Assembly: GCA_965153455.1 (NCBI GenBank)
Contig: OZ234497.1
Coordinates: 9,052,001 to 9,116,000 of the forward strand
DNA length: 64,000 bases
Source of the DNA: Sphagnum compactum
Lineage: Eukaryota; Bryophyta; Sphagnopsida; Sphagnales
Reading direction: 5' to 3'
Part shown: one piece after another, positions 25,601 to 39,570 of the stretch
Numbering within the stretch: position 1 is the stretch's first letter
How the letters are laid out: every line of letters starts with the position of its first letter
The notes under the pieces: generated by a model
The model's database searches: none
What the model was told of the DNA's origin: nothing
The model's input: only the letters and a program-made list of their open reading frames with translations
Made by a program: the position numbers and the translations under genes

Positions 25601-28600
25601 CCCTGGGACACCACCTCTTTGCTCTGTTTGTCACCAGAAGTCACCTGAGTTTGGGAAGGTGAAGAGATTTCAATTTATTGATCTCCAAGAAGCTACGAAC
25701 AACTTCAGTGCAGAGAATTACCTGGCAGAAGGGGCCTATGGTTTGGTCTACAAAGGAAGACTGAAGGATGGTCAGTTGGTTGCTGTAAAGCAGCATAAGC
25801 TTCCAAGCTCACAAGGTGACCAAGAATTTTGTTCTGAGGTTGAGGTCCTCAGTTGTGCTCAGCATCGAAACCTTGTAACACTGATAGGCTACTGTGTGGA
25901 AAATCATCTCCGCCTTCTTGTCTATGAATATGTGTGTAATGGATCACTGGATCAATATCTCTCATGTACGTGTATAACCTCCATCCCCACTCTCTTCTCC
26001 AGTTAACTTTTTTTAGAGGGTTGACACATGATCAGCAAATTTTGTATGGTATCTGTGCAAGATTGCCATGATGATTAGTGTCTTACCTGCAGCTGAGTTT
26101 TATAATCATCAACTCAGAGGAATCCTGCTGTCTTAAAAAGTGGAATAATACATAAAAGGTACTGGAGGTGGTGAAATTCTGGTGGCAACTCTGTTGTGCT
26201 ACCATTTCCATTTGAGTAGAGCAGGAATATCATTCAGCACCTATCCTACTTCAACTTTTGGGAACCTTCTGTGAATATAGAACACTACAATGCCAAAGAA
26301 CATGTCTGATTGTGTGTTCAGGGATTCAGTTTATAGAAAACTGTTATGTTTGTGCAATCCAAGATTATTTTCCAGGTGATGTTAATTCTTGTATGTTCTC
26401 ATTTCATGTTAATTGGCTCTGGTGTTTTTCTGGGATCTTTGTGATGGCAGCAAAGAACAAAGAGGGATTGCAGTGGAAGCACAGATATTATATTGCACTT
26501 GGTGCTGGTAAAGCATTAAGATACTTGCATGAAGAATGCCGGGTTGGTTGCATTGTCCACCGTGACATGCGCCCCAATAACATTCTCCTTACTCATGATT
26601 TCATACCCATGGTAGGGTCTCATTCTGAATTTGAAGTGTACTATTTTAATTGACTCGTTCTGGATAGGAAATTGATAATGTTATGTGCCCCTACTGAAGA
26701 TAAGTGGGTAGCACATTTCCTCACTAATTCTCTCCCTCACTATGGACCAGGTTTGTTTTTGCATGACTCCTTAGTGCATTTAGTAATTAGTGGTGGTATT
26801 CAGCTGGGGCATTATCTAGTGCTGTGAGGTTTCATCCCTGTTGGTTCTGAATGGCTTGGCTTCTCTTTCCTCTGATTTTCTTACTCAATGGTGGAGTCTT
26901 TTGTGTCAAGTACAGGTTGGAGATTTTGGCCTTGCAAGACGGCAGTCAAGCAGAGAAAAGGCAGAGCAAACTCAAGTTATAGGCACAATGGGGTATGTTA
27001 CTCTTTTGAGAAAGTTTTTGTAGTTCATTGCATTGCATTGCCCTTTATCATGTGGTGATAAGTGTTTTAGTGATAGATGTGAAAGTTCTACGAAATATCA
27101 CTTGCTGCTTTCCATTGCTGATTAATTCCAGTATCATGTGATATGTATGTTTATGGCTTGAGTTACAGAGAACATCCTCCACAACAAAGTAAAACCAGCA
27201 ACATTTGGTGGTGTGGGTTTGTGGGCTGCAGGTACTTGGCACCAGAATATGCTGAAACAGGGCAGATTACAGACAAAGCTGATGTTTATGCCTTTGGAGT
27301 GGTCCTACTGGAGCTCATTACTGGGCGTAAAGCAATCAACTATAACTGTAATAGAGAGCAAGTTTCTTTGACAGATTGGGTCAGTAATGACGTCCATTTT
27401 GCCTATGTGATTTGCATGTTCAGTTTTTCTCCTTGTTGCAAAACTATAAACTCACAACTTTGAAATACACTAGCTATCAAGTTTACAGATTTGCAAGGTT
27501 TTATCTATGTTTATGAGTGGCAATGGTTGAAAATGAGACAGGCACAACCACTCTTGGACAATTATGCAAAGGAGTTAGTTGACCCCCGGCTTAAGTTGTC
27601 TTATGATGACTATGAAATGCACTGTATGATGCATGCAGCCAATCAGTGCATAAAGAAAGATCCTGCTATGCGCCCTCGCATGACACAGGTTACTCCTCTC
27701 TCTCTTGTTTCTGCTTGGATATCCTTTTTGTATCACTTTACATCCTTTCCATGATGTCAAAAGGGATGTCCAGTTATATTGTATTTGTCTGCAAATATTG
27801 TAACCCACTGGCATTATCTTATGGTACAGTTGACTTTTTTGATCAGCTATGTCTCTTGAGTGCTAGCCATCATGGCTGACTCTTCCCATTGCTTCCGGAA
27901 TTGTGACATAAACTCAAGATGCAGATTTTGTAAAATGGTTGCCTGAGATTTTGGGCAGATTATATTACCTATTAACTACACCCACTGTCAGGAGGTGATG
28001 AAGTCAGTGGGTAGTCATGGCATTCATCACTGCTATTTGTGATGAAGGTGAAGGTCTGACAATTTGTGAGCAAACCCATAAAGCTATACCTGTGTGGTTG
28101 TACCTTCAAGTTTTGTGGAGATTTCTCTGCAATCTCATAGAGATGTTATTATATTATGGAACCAAAATGGAATTGCCTAAGATAACTGATCTGGTTTGAA
28201 GCTTCCTATTTTAATTAATCCATTCCCTGACACATAGGGATGTACCCCTACTGGACCACCATGGGTTGCTGAGTAAGTAGTGGGGAGTAAGGGCAGCTAG
28301 TCAATCCCATTCACCATAAAGGTAATGGTCTGCTACTTTGTGAGCGACTCGTGAACATAGACTCTCTCATTCTTGTCTGTGTTTCTTTTGGTTTGGCTAG
28401 AACTGACAAATGGTCACCTTAGAAGTTTTCTTGGAGTTTTCGCTGCAATCTCAGAGATATTTATCCCACACTGGGCATGTGGCCGCATCAGAATTAGAGA
28501 ATTCACCAGAGTTTTTCTGATGTTTGTGTTGCCTGATGAAACTTGATAAAACTCACAGGAATTCTGTACATGCCACAAGACAAGAATATCACCCAGATGC

Positions 28601-28839
28601 ACAAGATGGGTGTTGTTCACCATGTGTCTTGCAGGTTACATATCTCAGGCCATCCTAGTTGTATTAGTTCTCCTTTTATAACACGGGTTGTCATGATGCA
28701 GGTGCTACGAATTCTTGATCCTTCTCAAGAAAAAAGAGGACCCTTAGGGAGTGCACAAAACTACTCGTCCAGTATAAACCCCTCCAACACAGCACTTCCA
28801 AGCAACCCAGAGTCATTGCCAGAGCTGACCATTTCTTAG
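22662..28839 (+). CDS. Receptor-like cytoplasmic kinase with N-terminal USP-like domain
   Basis: Ten exons join in phase: 22662-22872, 23267-23379, 23531-23628, 24009-24517, 24898-25965, 26451-26611, 26916-26992, 27232-27379, 27542-27688, 28702-28839; 889 aa. There is no signal peptide or membrane segment. Residues ~25-150 ([33 protein letters not shown]) resemble the USP-like domain of the plant family often annotated 'inactive protein kinase SELMODRAFT_444075-like'. Residues ~155-560 are low complexity. The kinase domain spans about 575-850. Its Gly loop is [11 protein letters not shown], with Ala at the first Gly position. Other landmarks are AVK Lys608, likely helix-C Glu624, HRD at 703-705 ([12 protein letters not shown]), Asn710, DFG at 723-725 and GTMGYLAPEY. 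All standard catalytic residues are present, so activity is plausible despite the family name. Substrate and partners are unknown. The start ATG directly precedes the USP-like strand. Confidence 0.93.
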
Positions 28840-31753
28840 ACGACAAAATATCCATGTTGAACGCAGATGGAAGCAAATCAGTGAAACAAAAGCTTATGTA
28901 GGAAGAGGGAATCCAAAGGGTATGATCAATGACTTTGTATCATACAACACTACTGTGTATACTATATGGTGGATATTATACCCTCACCAAGTACTTTTGA
29001 GCATTATTGTTTTTTCTGATCGAGTCAGTTGAATACTCCATTGTGCTAAATGTACAACTTTTCCATTCCAGTACATTCTTGAATGATATAGGGGATTTTA
29101 AAGAAAGTTTTGAGAACGCTTATCTATGCATTTATCCATGACTGCAAATACATAAGTGGATTGGTATTCAACAACTTAGTATATGCAAGTTTTAGTAGGA
29201 TCAGTGTAAAGATGTGTGTAGTCTGGCAAAGCTGGTGATGTGACCTAGTGCTTGATAGTAACAGGTGTGATAGTAACAGGCGGAAGCATGATACATTCCC
29301 ATTATGGACCAATTGAACCTATCCATCCTTGGAATCCTGACCATTTCATGAGTATTGCTTCTTGGCATGTAGTTTTGCTGATTTATGTCTTCTTGATTGC
29401 AGTTGATTATCCTTGTTAATTCTCACCAATCTCATTAACAGTGGATAGCAATTTGTCTAAAGGGCTCTTTTTGGTTAGAAAGTTTTGTGTCTTGTACGGC
29501 TGCTGCATCATGATCCTCACTGCAAATCCTCGTCCTTTGACACGAACAGGTGCATTTTTTCCACTGAGGTATTGAATTAGTGTTCCTCACGGTGTTGGTT
29601 GGTTCACATCTCTACAAACATCTTTGGATAGGTGTTGCTTTGCAAAGATGAGTCTTTCTATTTAGTTCGCAAAGCTGGGTTGTGTCATGTTGCCATCAAG
29701 AGACATGCATGTGTTGTTGCAACTTGGTTAGTTGGTCCAAACACAATACTAGAACCCACTAAAGGTGTAACAATTGTTTAATTTTTTCATGTTTTGAAGT
29801 GGTAAGTTAATGTTGATTTTTAAAAATATGTTTTTACACGAATGTTTCACATATATTATGGGAACATTTGTATAGATTTGAAACAAATTAAATGAACATA
29901 GAGTACCTAAAAAGCATTTAAAAAAGTGTTTAAATGGTGGTTTCGTTGCTTAATCTTTTGTAAAAGAATGTTTTTGGGTATTATATATTCATGTTATATA
30001 CATATGTACCAATGTTGTGTGGGTATATCTTTTACCCAAATATATCTATCATGTACAAATATGATATACTATTTATCTTCACATATTTTCCTCAAATCAA
30101 CATACCTTAATGAAGCACATACCCAAATGATATGTCAATTTCAAAAAATTATATTTTATTCATAACCCCTAGATATTATGTAAAAAATACTCACATCCAT
30201 AGCTAGATATGTTTTTACATTCAAGTAAAAAATATTAGGGCAAATATGCTTTAAACCCTAAGGTTTGATAGCTCTATTAATTAAATGAGGTGCCTCTCAA
30301 GTTCCTTCTTTTGTTTTTCAGCAATTAGCCAATTTGATTCACCCACACAAGAAAAAAATCAAAAAATAAAAATAATTGAAAACTTTGAAAACTTCCCAAA
30401 ATATAAGTTTGCTTTCTAAGCAAGCAACATCTCCTCTTTGGCCCAAGTATATAGGCAAGAAGGCGAGAACTTTGGACAAAGGAATGGGTTAAAATTGAGA
30501 ATTGTTAACATGTGGTACAAGTGCACATGCTAGGAATGGGTACATGTGTGGCAAGGAGATATTGTGAATGAAAGACCCCACCTACTTTGGAAGGCCATAA
30601 TTTTCAAGTTACTTAATAGAATTGGATGATTCAAAAGTCTAATGGAGCACCCAAATATGAGTTACAAATTATTTTAGACTCCAACACCAAGTGAATGTTG
30701 ACCATGATGTCATTGTCTTTTGATATACTAAGTGTTCAATAATAAGCATGTTTATCCTAATGCGGGATGAATCAAACATTTTTCAATTGTTGCGTTTTGA
30801 CATTGTATTTGACCTCTGAAAATTTGATTTTCAATTCCAAAATATAGAATTTTTCTTCATTTTAAATTAAATAAACAAATACATAACCATCTTGAACCCC
30901 AAAATAGGTATATGATACGGGGGTACCCAAACATTGCACATCTACCCCAAATTTTATTTTTTTGTACACTTGAACCGTAACTTGAAAAAAAAATTGAATG
31001 TTAATATGCTCTTACCCAATGATATATCAAAAAAAATGTAGCCACACAACACTAATACATACATAATATTATAATAAATGCAATCAATCTAAAAATATTT
31101 AAACATTTTTTTGTTTTTAATTGGAATAGACAACTTTGCCTTGTATAGTTCGACTCTTTAATCAACATTTGACATTTAATTGATCTTCATGCATAAGGTC
31201 ACATGTTACATATTAATGTACAAATTATTGCAATGTAAAAAAAAAATTCTAAAAAAAAAAATCTTTTGATTCATCATTGTCATCATTTGACCCAATTTGT
31301 GAATGACATGAGAAAACCTTCAAGAAACAAATGTCCTCATCATCAAAATGTGAATTTTTTTCCCCCACATTTATGAATATTGTAGGCTACGGTTTGTAAA
31401 GCTTTTTGGTTAGCCATCTAAGAACAAGAAAATATATTATACCTATGACTCATAACAAGCAATTCTTGTCTATTTTATTTTATTTTTGAAAATGTGAGCT
31501 CCAACTACCCCATTTTGAATATTTCAAAATTAACTATAAGTCTCTTCATATCTTTCAAAGATCATTGTGGTAGTTCAATGGTTAAGATATTTTATTGTGT
31601 GCAATAGATGCATGGATCAAATCTTTTGAAATCTAACACAATAGGTTCAATACATACATACATCTATATACATATATGAAAATTGATAATTTCAAGTGAA
31701 CCACTCAAAAACCTTTGGGCAACCATTACTCAAATCCTCACCAAAATTTGTGC

Positions 31754-31791
<38 letters not shown>

Positions 31792-32100
31792 GTTGGGATT
31801 TGGTTCATCTTGTCTTTTTCATGTGAAAACACTAGATGTTAACCCCTATGTGATATGTTTTGGATTAAAAAATCAAAAAGAATGCAAATCAGTTAGGTTA
31901 AACATGGCACAATCTCACTAATCACTTTCCAACTTTTGCTCCTACTACAATTAACCTCTCAAAAGAGAATTGAAATTGAAGAGTAATGCTAAAGGATTTT
32001 CTAAACAAGCATGGCTAGCATCAAATGAGTTCATATGTGAGAATTAGAGATATAAAGGCCATGGCATTCAACAAATGAGTATATTGGTTAAGTCCTATTT
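28840..32100. other. AT-rich intergenic DNA
   Basis: The kinase 3' flank passes into very AT-rich DNA with homopolymer runs. A (TA)n microsatellite of about 32 bases lies at 31,758-31,789. Open frames are short and biased to AT-rich codons; none resembles a known protein. Confidence 0.6.
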
Positions 32101-33740
32101 AATATTCCTTAAACATCCCCCGTCCTCAAGCTCACAAAATTGATGTTTCATATTTGGACTGTGTGGATGTTTTGAATGGGTATGCACCACATTGTCACAT
32201 ACAATTCAAAAGAATAAGCAGACCACCTAATACATATGGCCCAAGTACTGAAACGGCTGGAAACCCAAGAACATCCAGAAAGAAAGTTGTGGTATGCATA
32301 GGCACAATGTACAAGGTATTGAAATGGTTGGAAACCCAAAAACATCCAAAAAGAAAGTAGTCTAGTAGCCTTAAGGGCAATGTACAAGGTGGCAAAGTTT
32401 TTAATTAAAACCTAGGAAACTTGATTACAATAAACTACATGCTTCCATTTCCATGTGAGATTAAATACACATGAATTGGTAGCTACATTGAACTTAATGG
32501 ACATTGTGAACATGCAAAACAAAGTGAGCATGTAATTCAACAGACCATATCATGCTACCAACACTTTGATGTAAATGAAACTAGGGGAATTTTGGGTAGT
32601 TTGCAGAAACCTAACACAAACTCAATTGAGTTTCATAAACAAGTGAATCAAAACAAGATGAACATGGATGCAACACTTTAATGGCTACTGCCTAGCTCCA
32701 ACCAGCCTAAATCCCTTCAGGCCAAAGTTTTATATGCAATTTCAACCACAATGTCACTGGGTTAAATAAAGAGATCATAGAAGATCATACATCCCCTTTC
32801 CTCAAGCTCAAATAAGTGAAGTTTCATATAGAGGAGATTCAGACCACTAAATTGACATTGTGAAAACACAAAACAACATGAGAATATAGAAACAAACCAT
32901 GTCGTGCTACCAACAATGGACCTAGATGAAACTAGGGGAATTTTGGGTAGTTTGCAGAAACTTGATAGAAACTCAATTGAGTTTCATCAACAACTAGGTA
33001 AAAGCACAATTATAGTGGATGTTTTCGGAAGTCATAGTGGTAGTATTTTTTGGGTGGGTCAAGTATTGTTGCATTGTATTCAAATATATTTGAAAAACTT
33101 GACAAAAGTGAGATGTAAACTTGCAACTTTCATTCTAATCTTTCAAACCCAAAAATAAAATTACAAAAAGGATAAATGTTCAATTCAAGGTGAGTTTTAC
33201 AAAGGATGGTACATCAAATGTCACAGTCCAAACTATCTCAAAAAAATTATCATTATGGATTTTTTTCTTCTAGCGGAGTTGGAAATTAAACCTACATTTT
33301 TTTACCACCACACATTGAAGTACCATAACACTTAAGATGAAAAAATCAAGCAAAAAGAATCTCTCAAAATTTTTGAATTTTAAAATGAAAATTTAAAATT
33401 TGTGAAGTCCATTTTGATATTTTTAGAAGGTTTTTTTAAATGTTTAAATTATGATGGTATGAACTTGGAAATGGAAAAAAATGTGAACCTCAATAGCATT
33501 TAAATGGTTTTTTTTTCTCAAATCACCAGATTTGAACTCTAAAAATGAACTTTCAACAACCCATTTTGGTTTAATGTAGTGTGTTTTTATCCAATTGAGC
33601 TTCCACAAGTTGAATGTGGATGCAACATTCTAGTGGTTATTGCCCAACTGCAATTGGTCTAAATCCTTACATGCAAAAATTTCATATGCAATTTCATCCA
33701 CATTAGTGTGTTAAATAAAAGGATCATAGAACACTAGATT
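32100..33740. repeat. Degenerate duplicated blocks
   Basis: Three sets of repeats are interleaved. CATCCCC..TCCTCAAGCTCA occurs at 32,116 and 32,789. A block containing GAAACTAGGGGAATTTTGGG then TAGTTTGCAGAAAC and AACTCAATTGAGTTTCAT occurs at about 32,577 and 32,928. GGATGCAACA followed by ATATGCAATTTCA..CCACA and GTTAAATAAA-GATCATAGAA occurs at about 32,666 and 33,620. A further local duplication, GGAAACCCAA-AACATCC-AAAAGAAAGT, lies at 32,257 and 32,330. The pattern fits tandemly duplicated or nested copies of one unknown element, about 680 bp or more per copy. Confidence 0.7.
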
Positions 33741-36700
33741 TGTCAATTTTCAAGAACAAAACATGAAAGAATGCAATATGGTTCCAAAGATGGAAGATAA
33801 TACAACTAAGTTGGGGTCATGAATGTTTTAAAAGAGTAGTAACTTAATTAGTAGAAAATGAAAAAACACCAGACAATTGATTGGATTTGAAAACTAACAC
33901 GCCCCCAAACTCCTTAAAAGACCCAAATGTGGGTCCCAAAACAAAACAATGAAAAAAAAAGTTGGGGCACGTTCTTTAACTCATAGCACTTCGGGGGTAG
34001 GAGAACGTGCCGGAGCTCTAGGATGGGACTAAAACAAACTCACAAGCAAAAGTTCAAAGTGAGGTGATCCTACACAACTAATAAAAGAGGGCTGTTAGTG
34101 CAAGATGAACGGAAGTGGTGCGGTAGACTTAGTAAGGACAACCTCAAGCACAAACTTTACACGACTTGCAACCTTTGAGAGGAGGCACCACTCCTTTCCC
34201 TATAGTATATTTTGTGCCTTTTCGCGGGGACTACATCCAAATGTCAATTTTCTTCGGGACTCTCAAGTGGGAGTCCCAAAATTAAAACTTTTACTGTCCC
34301 AAAATTTTAAACGTTCATATATTTCTCAAATAAAATATTTTTTGAAAATACGAGGACAATATTTTATAACTTTCAAAAAGATCTTTCCAATGGTGTATAG
34401 CATGCCCAATCGGAGCTCATTTGACCCCTACTTTCAAAGGGTTTGTGGTCGGGAGTCAAATTCCCACTTTGACTCCCACCCCTTATTTTGATCATAACTC
34501 ATGCAAATCAAGTCTAAATGAACAAATCAAGGGCATTTTAAACATTTACATTTCAAAACCTTTTTAATGGTGTCCTGGGGGCCCAATTTGGTGTTTGTTT
34601 ACCTTTCCAACCAAGCCTCTAAACCTTCACAACTCTTGCACGAGTGCAACTCCCAAAGTGAGAATGCATTTGGGCTTCATCCCTTGCATTCTCCCCTATT
34701 TGTGAAAGTGTGTTTCACACCTAAACACATTCTCTTGGCCTCATGGGCCCTTGCACTCCACACTTAGTGATGAACTCAATGTTAGGGTTGCGACAAAAAC
34801 CATGAGACAACATTGTAAATATTACAAATCAATACATGTCCATGCATAGTTCTCATGAAGATTTAATATGTTTATCATTTTGTCACTTTGGATTAACTGA
34901 ACTTATTGTCCTTAAAAGTTAAATTTTTATTCAATAGTTCAGGATAGGACCCCAAAGAAATCACATTTTCTACTTGTAGAGTTTTTGATTCAAATGATTA
35001 ATGCAATGGTTGTATCATGAAATTTGAATTCATTGCTTATTGACCAAATTCAACTGCCCTTATCGTTGGGTATTGGCATATGTATTTGAATAATGAACTT
35101 CCTCTCATGTTTGCAAACATTCTAAAAATTAAAAAATCAATTAAAAGGTAAAGAATAACTTGTGTTTAATGACTTGAAATAGGAAACTTGGGATTGTTCA
35201 AAAATGAACCAAACAAAAAGCGTGAAAAGTCAAAGTAATTAGCCTTGATGTTAAATGTGTTTGATGTGTGTACTTTAATCGTCAGAATGGTGTGAACATC
35301 ACTGGGCATTTGCAACTCACCACAACAGCTGGAAACAATGCACAAAAAGACAACAAAACGACTACTAAGCCAATAAACCCTAAACAACAACCCTATACAA
35401 CAACAAAGTATATTTTAGCCTTTTTTTGTGAGGAAATTATTAATAAACCCAAAAAATCAAAATCAACTTTCATCACTAAATGAAAAATAAAAAAGGAAAA
35501 CCCAATCATGTATAAACAATAAAATAATAAAATGTGTATATATTGATTCGCCAAAAATATTTTAAAATGATCCAAATTGCTTCCTTCAAAAATGGGTTAT
35601 TAAAAAATTGGCTAAAATAAATTGCCACATTTTGAACAAATCACCACAATTTTCATAATAAAAATTCCTAACAAAAATGACAACACAAAATGAATTACAT
35701 ATGATTTAGTTGGTTATTTAAACAAATACAAGTGTACATGTCAAACAAATATTCATATATACCCACATTCCATCCATCTCATTCATCTACTCATGGAAGA
35801 TGGGACATGGCACAATCAATATTTGTGTGCATGATTTGCAACTGCACATTATTCAATGCTCTAATGTAGACTTTGAAATGTCACACACATGAGTGACATG
35901 GCGTCAGTTGATGCCATTCCCTTGTACCCATGTGCTTATGATTGTCTACAAGCTACAAATTGCGCACAATAATGTTTTTTTGCAATCATTGAACCTCCTT
36001 CTTGATCCCCCAAGGTAACCTTCAATTTTTTTGTTTTTCTCATTTTAAACAGTTATTGATTCTAAGGTTAATGAAATTTAGGTGCACAAGGACATCACCC
36101 AAAGATTGTTTTTAACATTGAAAGGATTTATTTACAACACATTTGTCTTGTTTTTAAATATTGCATCAATGGTGTCTATAGGGTCCATGTTGCAACCTTA
36201 AAAAGGACTATGGTGGTGAAAGGACTTCTTGGCTTCAAGGAATACAAGAAAAACCTAGGTTGTAACACATAGTGCAAGAAGCAACCCCTTGAGACTGTCC
36301 AATAAGTTTCAACATCAAGTGGTGACCATCAATTTGGCTCATGTGGATTAGAGTTCTTGGTGGGTGAGAAGCCCTCTTCAAGTTCATTAGACATTTTTTA
36401 TTTTGAATGTAGGAAATTGGGTGGTCGACCAAATCAATTCAGAAGAAAAAGAGGAAAGGTAAGGTTACTTAACATTTTTGGCACTGACAATAACCATCGG
36501 GCTTGGTTATGTGAATGTAACTTTGGTCTAATTTTTTGCAATGTGGTTTGTTTTCTTTTTTGTTTATTAGTAACCATAGTTCATCTGTGATACTTCCATG
36601 GGCTTGTTGATTTCCAAGCATTGTCAACTTTTTGATTGCATGTACTAGTTGTAATTTTTAAATAGTTGAAACTTGTACAAGTCAATTTTGTTGAAGCTCC

Positions 36701-37400
36701 ATAAGCCCAAATGAACAATCTTATAAAATTGTTTAAAACCAAATTGTCCTTTCCACGTTTTGTTTTCCTGCATGACTTGCAATTATTTTCTTCTAGTGCA
36801 TTATTTCATTTGTTATCATTTATTGCAATGTGCTATCATTTGCTTGCACTACATTCTTGGAGGCTTTCCAATCCTACTTGTTGTAACCCTAGAAAGTAAT
36901 TACATTGATATGTCCACTTAATTGGGAAAACGTCATGATGTAAAATGTAAAGCTTGAACAATGTTATAGTTAGTTCATAACAAAAAGGTCACAAGCTTCA
37001 AAATTGATTTATGTGTCCAATATGTAGTGATGGTCTTACTCATTGATAGATGTAGATAATTGGTTTGTTAATGAATTTTTTACTTTGTTCAACTTTTTTT
37101 AAAACTCCCCTTGCATCCTGATTTTGTTGAATTATTAGTTCATCCAGGTTGTTTCATATGGGTGTTGATAAAAAATTTTGTTTGTGCTTTGGTTATCTTT
37201 TATGGGAATTTGAATCTGTGGCCATTTTCCCCGATGAAAATTGTGAGGTAGGACTAGCCCTAGTTACATATGTGTATGGCATAGTCTACCATTTTCTTAT
37301 GCCATGTAGTCAAGTGAATCTTCTTGGCATCCAACAACTTCAATACAAACAACTTTCGTTGTGGTAAAGGAAGACTCACCTTGGTATTTATGTACACGAA
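33741..37400. other. Intergenic DNA, no gene recognised
   Basis: Mostly AT-rich. A block at about 33,950-34,790 has higher GC and unusual short motifs (GGGGCACGTTC, GTGGGAGTCCC, CCCACTTTGACTCCCACCCC) and could be part of a decayed LTR element, but no LTR pair, primer-binding site or coding domain was found. Confidence 0.4.
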
Positions 37401-37634
37401 TGCTTATATTTATGGTTCAAAAGGTGTAAATGCCAAACATGACCCCTTGGTTGATGGCAGCCATAGCTAGGCAAGTCATTTGTTGCCCTGAATTTTGTTT
37501 TAGCAAGAAGCCACATTGGCAAGGAGGGTCAAAACATGGTTGGGGTACCAAAAATGACCATCCCTTTTTATATCCTATGGACTCCCTCACTTAAAACATG
37601 TTGTTGTAATTTAATAGCAAATTCACATTGAAAG

Positions 37635-39570
37635 TTTGATTTTTTTCATGGATAGATACATTACCAAGGTATTATTCTTTGTATAACATGTCAAATTTGA
37701 ATAAGTTTCAAGATTCCTACCAAGTCTAGGAAAAAAATTTAGGACTTTGTTTCCTAAGAAAAAAAAAGTTCAAGGATTCATAAGGAATGTTTAAACAATT
37801 TTTTTTGGCCCAAGATTCTTATCACAAACATCTTAGATATTAATGTACATAAAATCTATGAGGGTGACAAAAACCAAGTGCCTTATTGCAATGTAAATTT
37901 TTTCAAAAATTGAAGTTTATGGGAATTTTGGGCCATTGATAGAACATGGGCCACATTGGATTAATTTTATTTACATAAGTGAAAAAAATTAGATATTTTA
38001 GATGCCTATATACAATTTGGTACAAAATTAATTTTTTTTAGATGAGAAAAAAAAGGAAATCTAAGATAGTTCATAGGAAATTGAAGAAAAAGGTGAATTT
38101 GAATGTCTTGGGAGTGAGTCTTTAGTGTTCTAAAAGGGGTACCCTAATTGTGCTTTGACTTGTAAATAAGTTGAATTTAAAATATCAAAGGCAATAACCT
38201 TGCTAGCTTGATAACTTTTGAGTCATTTTTCATACATGCACATCACAAAGTTACATGCTTCATGGGTTCATTCCAAATTTGTGCGAAATTTGTTATTTTA
38301 TAGGTTCATGTTATTTAAACATGAATGTTGTGCATTATTTAAACATGGAAATTGTGTGCACGACTTTCATGTGTAAACAACATGAATAGACATACAACAT
38401 CTGTGTTTAAATAATAGGAATAGGCATATGACATTTGTGTTTAAACAATACCATGATATCAATATTCAAACAATATAAGTAGATGAATGACATCTGTGTT
38501 TATTCTAAACGAACCTATGAAAAGTAGATTTCGCATGACAATTATTACCAAATCATGTCCCATGAAGTTTGTGATGTATTCAGTTGACATTTGTTATGAT
38601 TATCAACTAACTTGGTTTCTATACATGTAGGTTGAAAGAAGTGTCATGAACACTTTTAAATTTGGTTCAGGAGGTGTAAATGTCAAGTGTTCACCTTGGT
38701 TGATGGCAACCATAACTAGGCAAGTCATTTGTTGCCCTGAATTTTGTTTTAACAAGAAGCCACATTGGCAGAGATGAAACGTAAATAACAATCCAATTAG
38801 TTTGATTTTTTTTGAATTGTTCATAAGTATATTGAATTGACATTTGTTATGAATATAAACTAACATGGTTTATGTACTATGTGAAGGCTAAAAGAAATGC
38901 CATGGACGCTTCTAAATTTAGTTAGATGTAAATGCCCAATAATAACATGTGGTTGATGGTAGCCATAACCATGCAAATCATTTGTTGCATTGGATTTCTT
39001 ATGAGCACAAAGTAATAGGGTCCAAACATGATTGGGGTACCACATTTGAACCCTAAAAACTCATTCCCAGGATTCCTAATTTTATTTTATTTCATTTTCC
39101 CATTACTTGTCTTACATTTCACCTTTTTTTCTCATGGCAAATGAAATAATTTAGTTCCAAATTTTATATAGGCATCTAAAGTTTTTTTTAAAAAATTTAT
39201 GAAATCTTGATAATAATAAAATTTATCCAATGTGGGCCATGTTCTATTAATGGCCCAAAATTCCCAAAAATTTGACTTTAAAAATTTGTTACATTATAAT
39301 AGGGCATTTAGTTCTTGTCACATTCATACATTTTATGCACATTAACACATAAGGTGTTTGTGGTAAAAATCTTGGGCCAAAAAAAGTTGGTTATACATTC
39401 CTTATGAATTTCTAAATTATTTTTTTTCATGAAATAAAGTCTTGGATTTTTTTCAAGGACTTGGTAGGAATCCTTAAAGTTGTTCAAATTTGACATTCTA
39501 TGCATAGAATCATACATTTGTAATGTATCTATGTATGAATAAAATCAAACTTTCAATATGCATGCGTCAT
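37635..39570. repeat. Long inverted repeat, arms ~530 bp, ~870-bp loop
   Basis: The left arm (about 37,635-38,165) and the right arm (about 39,025-39,570) are reverse complements at roughly 75-80 % by eye. Landmarks in the left arm are ATTGAAAGTTTGATTTT, GATTCCTACCAAGTC, TTTGGCCCAAGATT, GGGAATTTTGGGCCATTGAT, AACATGGGCCACATTGGAT and TTAGATGCCTATATA. Their complements appear in reverse order in the right arm. Inside and just outside the arms a third motif, GTTGATGGCAGCCATA..AGGCAAGTCATTTGTTGCC, occurs as direct copies near 37,450, 38,698 and 38,950. The structure fits either the long terminal inverted repeats of a MULE-like element or two copies of one element inserted head to head. No matching target-site duplication was found. 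Confidence 0.75.

Noticed and set aside
34105-34767. Plus-strand open frames in the higher-GC block at 34 kb
   Set aside because: Composition hinted at coding, but there are no domains and no splice pattern; treated as possible decayed element.
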